This document shows, piece after piece, positions 47,101 through 58,225 of a DNA stretch of 64,000 bases. The number at the start of each line of letters is the position of its first letter. The stretch's first letter is position 1. Made by a program: the position numbers and the translations under genes. The notes beneath the pieces are model-generated. The model searched no databases. It saw only the letters and a program-made list of their open reading frames with translations, and was not told the origin of the DNA. Source of the DNA: Glycine soja (taxonomy: Eukaryota; Streptophyta; Magnoliopsida; Fabales; Fabaceae); the NCBI RefSeq assembly GCF_004193775.1, contig NC_041004.1, positions 4,735,309 through 4,799,308 of the forward strand, given 5' to 3'.

Positions 47101-48164
47101 CAAATTTATAAACCGATTCATCGTATAAATTAATTAAAAAAGAACTAATAACCAACGCATCGCTTCGGATTATCTAGATCTAAAGAACTAGTCAAAACAA
47201 AAAAAAAATATAAAAAAAGATATATTATAGCAACTGAACTATTGTGAAGCATAAAAGAACAAAAATCTTATTTAGTTGTAAAGCAATAAAATTATACAGA
47301 TAAATGAAGAGGTGAAAGAAAGAGAGAAAAAAAAATCAATGATATAGAATTCGAATATGTAAAGGTCTATGGGTTATCTCATAAAAGGTAGTGTAATAAA
47401 GCATCAATACTTCACAATTACTCTTTTAACCAATTTTCATAGTTAATTTTAAATTTAAACATTTCTTTTTATTTTTCAAGTTTGTTAATAAAAGGAATGC
47501 ATTAAAATATTTCAAAACTCTCTCAAAATAATGGGCACTAAATGTCCACATTGGGAGAGCATTGAATATTTCTTCAATTAAAATAGAAAAAAGTAGAAAA
47601 GTAACCTAGGTCCTAATTCTTCATGAAAAGTTTCAAGGCACATGCATAGGGCTAAGGTAAAATGGTTTTCTGCAATTTTATCCCCACGTTCAAGTTGTTA
47701 TATGCTGAACTCTGGTCAACATTTTCACCTCATGTGATGCAATTCACAACACCAAAATTCGATCAGACAGCTTTGGTCTTTTTCGGATTCAATCTTAGAA
47801 TTCATGTGCATAAAATAAAGTTACCATTGAAAGCAATCCCAGCCTTTATATTTATAACACTTACCATATACCAAGGAGATTTTACCATGTATCAAACCAA
47901 CTAAGGTAAAGCCAACGTGCCAATATATGTATAAACATTGAAAGAATAGAATAACCTCATGCATATGAGAATTATAACATCAGCTTACAAGAGTCACATT
48001 CACATGAATCACCTCTACAAGTAGCATGACAAGTCACAAGTGATGAACAAACTTTAGTTAATATACAGGCAAGGTAAATTAAACAACAAACAAGAAATTT
48101 AGTCGAGCACAATAAGAGGATGAGATGAGAACAGATAAAAAGATGCAATATAATCTCATTGTTT
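47101..48164. other. Non-coding DNA after copia-2
   Basis: No gene recognised. The frame at 47662-47904 has no visible domain. The break that removed the copia-2 3' end lies at the left edge. Confidence 0.5.
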
Positions 48165-48787
48165 TGTCAGCACAAAAGCAAGCCATTATTCACCTCAAGC
48201 TCAGTGTTGGCTTCTTCTTCTTTTGTTGTTTTGTCAATAGAAGGGAGAATCGGCCAAATCCAAATTTCTTTCTCTTTGCAGAAAACGGCTTCTGACCATT
48301 TTCCTTCTCAGCTTGCCTATCAAAGGATGGATCCGCGTTTTGTTTGCGTAGCATCTGGCCAAGAGACACCTTGATTCGCAGCCTCTACCCTTTCAAGAGC
48401 TTCCTCAAGGGCCTTCTTGCTGGTTTTAACTTCTTCTGTGACTTCTTTTACCTTTCTCAAAATGTCCATTTTAGATACATTTGCTTCATCAACTAGCTAG
48501 ATGCATAGCATCTACAACTCTCTTCTTCGATTGTTCCTCGGTCTCTCGCACCTTGCAGGTTAGAGCAGTATACTCTTCAAAGGAAAGGGTAACTCCATCA
48601 TGCTTTTCCACACAATCTCCAGCTGAATTCTCATGATGAGATGATAAAGCTTCGGCCGCTTCCTTCATTTTTTGGGCATCGATCAACCTGATTTCAGCAG
48701 CTTTTATCATAGCTTTTGTCTGTTCAATCCCAGACATTGCTTTCATGACTTCTGATTTAGCAGCTTCTCCCATGCTCTTGAAATGCT
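48165..48787 (-). pseudogene. WEB-family (DUF827) gene fragment, copy 1
   Basis: WEB-family coiled-coil proteins act with WEB1/PMI2 in chloroplast light-avoidance movement. On the minus strand an acceptor AAGCAG at 48788-48794 opens an exon reading HFKSMGEAAKSEVMKAMS, then AEIRLIDAQKMKEAAEAL, then GVTLSFEEYTALTCKVRETE and SKKRVVDAMHL. The next codons are displaced by a 4-base CTAG duplication (CTAGCTAG at about 48497-48504). After it the frame resumes VDEANVSKMDILRKVKEVTE with a KKALEEALERVEAANQ heptad. Further C-terminal sequence is frameshifted again. Only C-terminal exons are present. Assignment comes from the pattern S(L/F)EEY...A.E.EEQ...KRV...K...LEEAL known for WEB proteins. Confidence 0.65.
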
Positions 48788-49304
48788 CTGCTTAAAAAGA
48801 ACTGAAAGTAAACATTCACACAAAAATGCGGCACTATAGTATCTATTATAAGTCAATACCAAATTGCACTCTCTTACCTATGCATTAGAAAATGATCTAG
48901 AGGACAAAACTCAGATACAATTTCTTAGATTTTTTAGTGTTGTTTTCCCATCAAAATTAGAGTTTCACTTTGAGAACTTGTATTGAACTTTAATGCAAAC
49001 ATTAATTAGGCAGATTATCGAGATGAAACTTCAATTCTAACAAGAGAACAACACAAAAATCACTTAAAGAACTGCCTTTAAGTTTTGTCTTTATCTAAAA
49101 AGAAAATTCTTACAAAAATATTAGACTGCAAAAATAAACCCAGCGAAGATATCATATAAATGACCTTCATTATCACCGCAAAGGGTTTTTAGCCGTTAGC
49201 ATAGCACCAGAAAACAAACAAACAAACAAATTATTATTATTTTGAAGCTACAAATAAATGATTATCGTTTTTCAGATCCAAGCCACCCAAGTACTATTGA
49301 TTTA
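48788..49304. other. WEB intron part and junction between A-B units
   Basis: 48793-49000 aligns with 51293-51500 (shared AAAGAACTGAAAGTAAACAT and ATCAAAATTAGAGTTTCACT). From 49000 to 49304 only about 300 bp separates block B of unit 1 from block A of unit 2. No NLR sequence is seen there. Confidence 0.55.
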
Positions 49305-50511
49305 ATTAATTGATGTGAAATTGACACTTTCTCAACAACTGAATTTTTAATTGTGAGGTTTTTCATTGGGTACAATAAGAAGGATGAAAAAGTACCAAGT
49401 GAACTTCAGAAGGATCGGATGATTTCAGCTTACCTCATTTCCCATCTTATAAATTAATAGTGGTATGATTATTCTAAAAATATATGATAGATATGTAGAT
49501 ATGTAAAAATTGATAAAAACATAATAAATATACAATTGCAATTCTATAAATTGAAGAACATATATACTTCTTAGACATTACTAAAAACAAAAAATTGTAA
49601 ATCATTTTTTCTATTGTTTACAAATAACAATGGTACTATCAATGATCAATCTCTTAATGGGAACAATTTTTATATTTGGTTCATCAAGAAACAATACTTT
49701 TAATATTTCTATACTATTCTTCTGTGTTACATGTGACTATAGTTGCTTTTCATAATTTTATTTTAAAGATTTGGTCACTTCACATATATGTATCAGTAAA
49801 ATATATCAATATGTTGGTATCAGATATAGATGCATGAAGCAAATTAAAGTATCAGTACTTTATAACAAAACACATCATCCTTCAAAACATGACATGAGGT
49901 ATAAATTAGATGATATTTTTGTAAGTATTGGAAAGAAAAAATAAAGTTTCTGAAATCAAAGAGGCACTAAAATTTCCACAACATCCTTCAATAGGGCCCA
50001 AGCTTCCTTTCCTATTGACAAATAACTGGTTGTCAGTGCCAGCCTTTTCTTTTTTTCCTGTTTTCCATTGATGGTTAAAAGCTAATATTAACTTGTCACT
50101 CCTTAAAATTTCCACCTAAAATTGATAAATAAATATATAAGAAAGTGAATAATACAAGCCTTGCATTCTATCTCTAAGTTACTAGGTATATGGTACAGGT
50201 ATGGGTATTTGGTTTTTAAAAGGTATGTGGCTCATCACTATTTATATCATTACTACAATAAACAGGTACACTTTATTATGGTACAGTAAATTTGGTGATA
50301 CAAAAGTAATTTAAAATATTTCATCAATTTTTTTTAAATATCACATATATATAAATCATTTTAAAGCTAATAGAAATATTTTCGAAAAAAAAGGCTAAAA
50401 GTATATTTCTGTTATACAAGTTGATAATTATATTTATATATACTTGAATAGTTACTGAATATTATATTTAATTAAATTCATTTTTCATAAATAATTTTAA
50501 GTAATGTAATA

Positions 50512-50556
<45 letters not shown>

Positions 50557-50950
50557 AAATAAAAATATAAGCATCATGGTATCATAAAAATTTTGATAAT
50601 AATATTTTTTTTAAAAAAATTGTGAATTAACTAACTGTGTATTACATGGGCAATTATATGTTCAAAAGGTTTTGCTTATACATATTTTATTAAAAAATAA
50701 TTTTGAAAGACAAACTATCTTTTCTGAAAAACAATCCAGCTCGTCCAACGTTATATAAGCATTAAACAAAGTATCCAAAATATGGATTTACATTTTTTTT
50801 ATAAAAAAAAAGTGTCTAAAAGTCGTATTTATAAACTAAGCGTCCAACTCTTGCTTTTTACAAATTGCGTCCAACATGCCTTCTAGAATATTCTCTTTTA
50901 AATTGAACATCTTTTTATGCTGTTATTGCTTTAACTTCTAGCTGGTTTTA
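49305..50950 (+). repeat. NLR-downstream block A, copy 2
   Basis: Second copy of 40120-42860, joined so that TTTGGTG (to 50297) is followed at once by ATACAAAAGTAATTT. In copy 1 these two phrases are 1119 bp apart. Carries an AT microsatellite at 50516-50554. Confidence 0.85.
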
Positions 50951-51284
50951 ATTTCTTGTGTGGCTTCCTCTACCTTTTTCAAAATGTCCACTAAAAGATA
51001 ATTATTCACTTTTTATTTAAGTCATCTAAATCAAAAAATCAATTTCTAATATATTTGTACCTTATCTTTTAAATGAAATTCTACATATTTTTACACAATC
51101 TGTGAATTCTCATGATGAGATAAAACTTTGATTTCTGTGAGGGCAGCAGCTCTCCAACTCTTTTAGGACATCAAGTGTTTCCCTTTCTTCCAGGATCAAC
51201 TCTTTCTCCAATACAACAGCTTGCTCCTCCAGTTTTTCAGGGTCAAGCTCTTCTGCGTGATTTGGCTGAAAAAAGAAGAGAAAA
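50940..51284 (-). pseudogene. WEB-family gene fragments, copy 2
   Basis: Two minus-strand pieces. At 51110-51270, after a TTCTTTTTTCAG acceptor, the frame reads PNHAEELDPEKLEEQAVVLE then KELILEERETLDVLKELES, an acidic coiled coil like an internal exon of a WEB-family gene. At about 50940-50995 VDILKKVEEATQEIKTS ends in TAG and corresponds to the VSKMDILRKVKEVTEEVKTS part of copy 1. The intervening exon present in copy 1 is missing. The frame after LES diverges to a stop. Nonfunctional. Confidence 0.5.
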
Positions 51285-53206
51285 AATTTAAAAAGAACTG
51301 AAAGTAAACATTCACACAAAAGTGAAGCACTATAGTCTATATTATATGTCAATACCTAATTTCACTCTCTTAGCTCTCTGCATTAGAAAATGATCTTGTC
51401 TTTAGTTATCTAGGGGACAAAACTCATACAAATTCTTTGATTTTTGAGTGTTGCTCTCCAATCAAAATTAGAGTTTCACTTTGAGAACTTGTATTGAACC
51501 ATACAAATAAAAAAGCTTTTAAAGAGAGAAAAAAAATACAAAATGGGTTACCCCAAGAGCAACAAAATGCATGTAAACCTCCTAACATTATTTTCAAATC
51601 TCACATATAAAAAAAATATAATTATTACCACTAGTTTGTTCCTTTAATTCTACTTTATTTTAAAATATAAATAAAAATTTCTACCTTTTAATCAGTAATA
51701 ATAATAATGAAAAATGTGAAGGGAATTAAGGTTGTTTTAACTATACATATAAAGAATGTGCAAACATGAGCAGCAAATTTTAGGGAGTTTTTAGGCCCAT
51801 TTGGATGGTGGGTTTAAATTTTGTTGTTATTATGAATTGAAAAAAAGGTTAGGATGTTATTTAATACAGTGACGGAGCTTGAATATTTTTTATAAAGGCA
51901 TCAAATATAAAATAAAAAAATAAATCACACTAATTATTTTTAAAGTTTTGTGAAATTAAACAATTTTCCCGTTTTTACTTATTCCTAGACTAATTTTTTA
52001 AATTTTTGAAAAATATACACCAATACTCTTAACTCATACATTACACTAACTAATTAATTATTTTTTTAATTATTTAAAAATATTACATCGTATTTTCCTA
52101 TGAGAAAATTTATAGTTAATGTTGCAGCCGTAATTTATGTAATTTTACAAAATTTAAGAAGAAAATAGTGTAATTTACAAAAAAAAAAAATTAATACATC
52201 GATCTTGGAGAAATAGGAAAATGTTAAAGAAAAATGTAAGATATAATAAGAGATATTGGATAAGAAAGAAGGAAAAAAAGTGTTATATGAAAAAAAAATG
52301 TATATTTTTTAATAAAAATTTATATCTCATTACATTTCATAATTATCTTTTTCTTTCATTTTACAAAAATTATTATAGGAATTGTTATAAAATTATAAAT
52401 ATTTCTCTCGTCCCGTTATAATTATCATGCAAAAAATTAAAATTTATCTCAAAATAATTATTATTTTAATTTTTCAATATAACATTAATTACTTTTTTTT
52501 TACTTATCTCCATTATAATATTAATGGTGAATTATAAATTTATTTATAGGTATATTTTGGGATTAAATTATATAAACTTTGGTAATTTTTCTCTCATATT
52601 TCTTCCTTTTTGTACAAATAATTATTATTTTATCATCATTTAAGTTTTTGTGCAGAAAATATTAAAAGTGAGTGATTTTACGATGTTTAGTGAACAAAGT
52701 AAGGTCCAAGAGAGCATATTGGAATTCTAAAGTGGCACGCTTGGTGCGTCTCAGGCACTTAGCCACAGGAAGCAAAACTAATTTAGGGAACCAGGCTAAT
52801 TCTGAAAAGAGATGCCCTTAGCTTGAGGTTACTGTCATACTCGTTATGTACGACAAGCACGCTTAACACGAAAGTTGCATGAAAACTAAGTTAATATACA
52901 CCTATAAAAGAAGAAGAACTATTGGCAAGAATTCTATTTGCCTCTACAACTCCTTTTCATTGAAATGTACCCATGTGCTTCTATAAATAATATACAAATA
53001 CCTAACTTTTCACAAACATGTCATCGGTAACTGCAACATCATTTGCATTGATATTTTAGAAGTCCTGAGAACCTGAGCACTTACTTGAATATGAAGAATT
53101 CGATATTCAGTTTCCAGTTAAATAATACCCTGAAAATATATGAATTAGAATGAGTATTTATAAATAAGATAGCCCTTCACAAGTTGATATAGCTTGAAAT
53201 GGAAGG
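51285..53206. other. Block B tail and AT-rich intergenic DNA
   Basis: 51293-51500 repeats 48793-49000. From 51550 to 53206 the DNA is AT-rich and I see no gene; the frame at 52221-52421 is lysine-rich low complexity. Confidence 0.6.
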
Positions 53207-53211
53207 GAAGA

Positions 53212-53555
53212 TGATAGCACCAGCAGCCAACCGAAAGAAGATGACCCCATAGTATCACGAGAAGCTAGATCACGAAGGAACTGCGCACGTCCTAAGTACT
53301 TAGAAAACTACGTATAAAGTGTATGCATGGTAATAGAAGCTTCTAGGCCATTAGTTAGTTACAGGTGGTTAGTTAGTTACAACCACCCTAACTGTAAGTG
53401 GCTCTGCCATTAGCGTAACGGGACTTGTATAAAGCTTGATACGTGCATGAATAAAACGCAGAGAAGAATCATTTTCTTAGCAAATTAGTTAGTTTCCTTA
53501 AGGAGGGACCTTGACCTTGAACCAAGGCGCTTACCCTACCCTCTTGCTCCTATCA
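53212..53555 (+). repeat. Chromovirus 5' LTR
   Basis: Starts TGATAGCACCAG and ends GCTCCTATCA. Has TTGTATAAAGC (TATA) and a following GAATAAAAC polyadenylation-like signal. Contains 59 bp missing from the 3' LTR, bounded by the direct repeat GCCATTAG. Confidence 0.95.
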
Positions 53556-53574
53556 TCTAATCCGACCTGCTACC

Positions 53575-54261
53575 ATGGCTGAGCACGGTACCCGCCGCAC
53601 CACCATCGACCGCCTTGAGGAAGCCATTGCCACCCTCTCGGAGAAGCACTCAGACTTAGCCAGCAAATTCGAAGCTATATGCGAGCGTCTCTCTCGCATG
53701 AACCCCACGCCACCTCCACCCCCTCCTCTTCACCAACCACAGCGTCCACCAGTTAAGCTAGAGGTGCCTCGTTTTGACGGACATGATCAATTAGGATGGA
53801 TCTTCAAGATTTCGCAATTTTTCGATTACCAAGGGACGCCAGATGAAGAATGCATTACAGTGGCATCCTTCTATCTCGATGGGCCTGCGTTAAGCTGGTT
53901 CCAATGGATGTATAGGAACGGCTTCATCACGTCGTGGCCGGCACTACTTCAAGCCATCGAAACCCGCTTCGCACCTTCCTTCTAAGACGATCCACGCGGA
54001 GCGCTATTCAAGTTGGTATAACGAGGCACGGTCACTGCCTACCTCACCGAGTTTGAGAGGTTAGCAAACCATATTGTGGGATTGTCTCCTCCAGTTCTTT
54101 TAAGTTGCTTTATTTCTGGTTTGAACCCAGAAATTCGTCGAGAAGTTCAAGCTTTCCAGCCAATATCTGTACCCCAAGCCACAACACTTGCTCGTCTTCA
54201 AGAAGACAAACTAAATGATCGCCGAAACCAACCTTCACAACCCACCAATCTTCTTCCTTAA
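53575..54261 (+). pseudogene. Chromovirus gag, with two stops
   Basis: Opens at ATG 53575 (MAEHGTRRTTIDRLEEAIAT), only 19 bp past the LTR. A coiled-coil start and a proline run (PTPPPPPPLHQP) precede the capsid core LEVPRFDGHDQLGWIFKISQ, FYLDGPALSWFQWMYRNG and ETRFAPSF, typical of Ty3 Gag (retrotrans_gag). Stops at 53983 (TAA) and 54019 (TAA) interrupt RGALFKLV...RGTVTAYLTEFERLA; the frame resumes to NLLP, then stops at 54259. A frame change before 54333 joins it to the pol part. Confidence 0.9.
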
Positions 54262-54269
54262 ACACCCCT

Positions 54270-57200
54270 ACCTATCCACCAAACCAGCCAACTCGTCCCA
54301 AACAACCCTTCATTCAAAGAACACGGGAGGATATGGCACTTAGACGAGAAAGGGGCTTATGCTATAACTGTGAAGAAAAATGGAGCCCTTCCCATCGTTG
54401 TAAGGGAAGAGTTATGTTCTTCATCGCAAATTCCGATGACCCTCCTTCCTCGGAGACACCCGTACCAGAACCTCCTTCCCTCCTTGAACCCACATCCCTC
54501 ACAACCTCAGACGACCCTCACCCAACCTTTGACCCAACACCATTACAACCACATGTTAGCCTTCATGCCATGGGCGGTGTACCTGCTACGAATACCTTCC
54601 GTCTTTACGGCATGATCAACAACACGCGTATCACCATACTAGTGGATAGCGGTAGCACTCAAAACTTTGTGCAACCACGTGTTGCCAAGTTCTTGAATCT
54701 CTGCATGCACGATACGACTCCACTCCGGGTTATGGTAGGGAAAGGTTCCGTTCTAGACTGCCGGCAGCTATGTCCCAATACCAGTGTAATCATTCAAAAT
54801 CACATTTTTGTTGTGACCTTGTGTGTTTTGCCGTTAAGTGGAGCTGACGCGGTTCTTGGAGTCGAGTGGTTGTGCACGCTTGGCCCAATTGTGACGGACT
54901 ATTCCATGTTCACCATGCAGTTTACTCACTCTGGCCAACACGTCACTCTTCACGCTGACGTACAAATCGACGAAAACCCAGCCTCTGCCCACCAAATCAG
55001 GCGCATGCTCACCACAAATGTCACATCAGGTCTCTTCCACTTATCCCTTCTACCCATCACCAAACCCGAACCCGCCTTAGATCCACCTCACCCCATCCCC
55101 GCCATTAATGAGCTCCTGCACAAATATCATTCTCTGTTCCAGCAACCCTCGACCTTACCACCTTCCCGCCAGCATGATCACTACATTAACCTCCTCCCAT
55201 TCTCCAAACCCGTCAATGTTTGCCCTTACAGGTATCCACATTTCCAAAAACGAAAATTGAGAAACAGGTAACGGCGTTGCTGGATTCCGGCCTCATTCAA
55301 CCTAGCCGAAGTCCATTCTCGTCTCCATTACTTTTAGTGAAGAAGAAAGACGGAACATGGCGTATGTGCATAGACTATCGCGCACTTAATTCGATCACTG
55401 TACGGGATCGCTTCCCTTTACCAACAATCGAAGAACTTCTCGACGAACTAGGAGGCGCCTCCTGGTTTTCAAAACTTGATCTGAGACAAGGTTTTCATCA
55501 GATTTTGATGGCGGAGCAAGATATACCGAAAACAGCTTTTCGCACGCATCATGGACACTATGAATATCGTGTCATGCCTTTCGGTCTTTGCAACGCGCCA
55601 TCAACATTTCAGGCAGCCATGGACGCCGCCCTGGGTCCTTTCTTGCGAAAGTTTGCAGCAGTTTTCTTTGATAATATACTCATATATAGCTCAACCCTAG
55701 CTGATCATCTGCAACATCTAGAGTGTGTTTTCACTTCTTTGTCTCAAGCTCAATACTATCTAAAGCGTTCCAAATGTGTTTTCGGGCAGAGACAACTAGA
55801 CTACTTAGGTCACGTAGTCTCGGGTAGCGGCGTACAACCAGACCCTTCCAAGGTCCAAGCAATTATCAGTTGGCCTACACCCCGTTCTCCTCGAGAGCTT
55901 CGAGCCTTTCTCGGCCTCACAGGTTTTTATCAAAAGTTCATTAGGGGTTACACAACTGTTGCAGCACCGTTAACCAAGTTGCTTTGCAAAGATGCTTTCA
56001 AATGGGTCCCCGAGTCTCAGATTACGTTCGAACAACTCAAAGGCGCAGTCACGGCAGCTCCGGTCTTGGCTCTTCGCAATTTCACGCTATCTTTTGCCGT
56101 CGAAACGGATGCATCCAATAACGCTATGGGTGTTGTCCTCCATCAACAAGGTCACCCTATTGCGTTCTTCAGCAAACCCTTCTGTTCTCGGCTGCAAATG
56201 GCTTCCACCTATGTCCGTGAACTACATGCAATCGTGGCCGTCGTCTGTAAGTGGCGGCAGTACTTGTTAGGCCACAAGTTCATGATTTACACAGATCACC
56301 GCAGCCTCCGCGAGCTTATGTCTCAGGTGGTCCAGACCCCCGAGCAGCAGTTTTATATGGCTAAGTTACTTGGCTTTGATTATGATATTCAATACAAAGC
56401 AGGAGCCTCAAATGTTGTTGCTGACTCTCTCTCGCGCATGGAACCTCCAACTCAGACACACTACTTCCTTCTTTTCATGCCTCACCCAGATTTCATGACT
56501 AAGTTGAAGGAGACTCTCGTAGAAAGCCCAGATTTTCGACAGCAGCGTGATAACATCCAAGCTCGACCCCGTGATTTCCCAGATTTTTCTCTCTCAGATG
56601 AGTTCATCCTTTACAAGGGCGCCATCTGGATTAATCCTAGGAATCCGCTCATCCCGGCTTTGCTACACGAATACCACTCCACTCCCCTCGGTGGTCACTT
56701 TGGTATAAAGAAAACCTTGCATCGTCTCCGTTGAATTTTCAATGGACTAGCGTGCTTGAAGATATCAAGTCCTTCATTCGGAGTTGCACAACTTGCCAGC
56801 AAGTTAAACACGTTACGCATAAGAGTGCTGGGCTACTACAACCCATACCGATACCCACCGGAATCTGGGAGGATCTCTCCATGGATTTCATAACTCATCT
56901 TCCTAGCTCTCACGGGTTCGCAACCATCCTAGTAGTTGTCGATAGATTCTCGAAGGGGGTTCATCTCGGTGCCTTGCCTACCCACTATACAGCTTACAAG
57001 GTAGCCAACTTGTTCCTTGAGGTCGTATGCAAACACCACAGGTTTCCCATAAGCATTATTTCCAACAGGAACCCCATCTTCATCAGTTCCTTCTGGAGTG
57101 AGTTGTTCAAACTAAGCGGGACTTCACTGTGCATGAGTACGGCTTATCACCCGCAGATGGACGGTCAAACGGAGGTGATGAACCGCACTCTCGAACAATA

Positions 57201-58041
57201 CCTGCGTTCGTTTGTTCACCAGCAACCAACTGAGTGGCACAGGTTCCTAGCGTTGGCTGAGTGGTCCTACAACACTTCGCAACATTCAGGTACCAGCCTT
57301 ACCCCTTATGAAGTTGTGTTTGGCAAAGCTCCTCCATCGTTTCCAGACTATCTTAAGGGGACATCGAGTAACGATGTAGTCGACACAATGTTGTGTACAA
57401 GGAACGCGATTCATGAAGTCCTTCAAAAGAAGCTTGCCAAGCCCCAGCATAACATGAAACACTTCGCTGACAAGTCACGACGAGATGTTGAGTATGAGAT
57501 TGGTCAGCTAGTTTACGTGCGCCTACGGCCCCATCGGCAACTTTCCGTACGAGACCAGTCCACAAGCAAGCTTACCAAACGATATTTCGGACCCTTCCAA
57601 GTTCTGGAACGCATTGGCAACGTTGCGTACCGCTTACAGCTCCCTGACGGGTTGAGAATAAACTCTGTATTCCATTGTTCCATGTTGCGCCCTCATCATG
57701 GCCCCTTCGAGCTGCCAACCTCGTCACTTCCTCCTCACGCTCTCGACAACCAACCTATATTGAGACCTTTAGCAATTCTGGATTCACGTCTGGACACCTC
57801 AACTACCCCGCCAACCCGTTTTGTATTAGTTCAGTGGGTGGGTCTCGCGCCAGAAGATTCCACATGGGAGAAGTGGGATGATCTTTGTCACTCACATCAC
57901 CTTGAGGACAAGGTGATTTTCCCAGGGTGGGATAATGATAGCACCAGCAGCCAACCGAAAGAAGATGACCCCATAGTATCACGAGAAGCTAGACCACGAA
58001 GGAACTGCGCACGTCCTAAGTACTTGGAAAACTATGTATAA
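54270..58041 (+). pseudogene. Chromovirus nucleocapsid-pol polyprotein, broken
   Basis: In three frames. 54333-55271: zinc knuckle CYNCEEKWSPSHRC and protease VDSGSTQNF. 55220-56734: RT with SPLLLVKKKDGTWRMCIDYR and KLDLRQGFHQI, but its active box reads FFDN, with Asn (codon 55673-55675) for the second catalytic Asp. RNase H follows with ETDAS, REL and YTDHRSL. 56731-58041: integrase with H-H and CTTC ligands, D in SMDF, then ISNRN where the family has SDRD (Asn at 57064-57066 replaces the second catalytic Asp), and E in GQTEV. It ends with a chromodomain-like VLVQWVGLAPEDSTWEKWDD. The frame closes 106 bp inside the 3' LTR (TAA 58039-58041). Frameshifts fall near 55250 and 56730. Confidence 0.93.
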
Positions 58042-58220
58042 AGTGTATGCATGGTAATAGAAGCTTCTAGGCCATTAGCGTAACGGGACTTGTATAAAGC
58101 TTGATACGTGCATGAATAAAACGCAGAGAAGAATCATTTTCTTAGCAAATTAGTTAGTTTCCTTAAGGAGGGACCTTGACCTCGAACCAAGGCGCTTACC
58201 CTACCCTCTTGCTCCTATCA
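57936..58220 (+). repeat. Chromovirus 3' LTR, carries end of pol
   Basis: 285 bp. It differs from the 5' LTR by four transitions (agaTc/agaCc, ttAg/ttGg, aCg/aTg, tTga/tCga) and lacks 59 bp. Its first 106 bp are coding for the pol C-terminus. Confidence 0.95.
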
Positions 58221-58225
58221 GAAGA

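Larger units (their letters stand above)
53207..58225 (+). mobile_element. Ty3-gypsy chromovirus, full length, inactive
   Basis: LTRs 53212-53555 (344 bp) and 57936-58220 (285 bp), TG...CA ends, flanked by identical target-site duplications GAAGA (53207-53211 and 58221-58225). Order gag, protease, RT, RNase H, integrase and a C-terminal chromodomain-like segment identifies a plant chromovirus; short LTRs suggest the Reina-type group. Sequence is clearly more GC-rich than the flanks. Only four transitions distinguish the shared LTR bases, so insertion is recent despite damaged coding. Confidence 0.95.

Noticed and set aside
52380..52540. Stowaway-like MITE suggested by CTCTCGTCCCGTTATAATT
   Set aside because: No second inverted terminus or TA duplication could be found.
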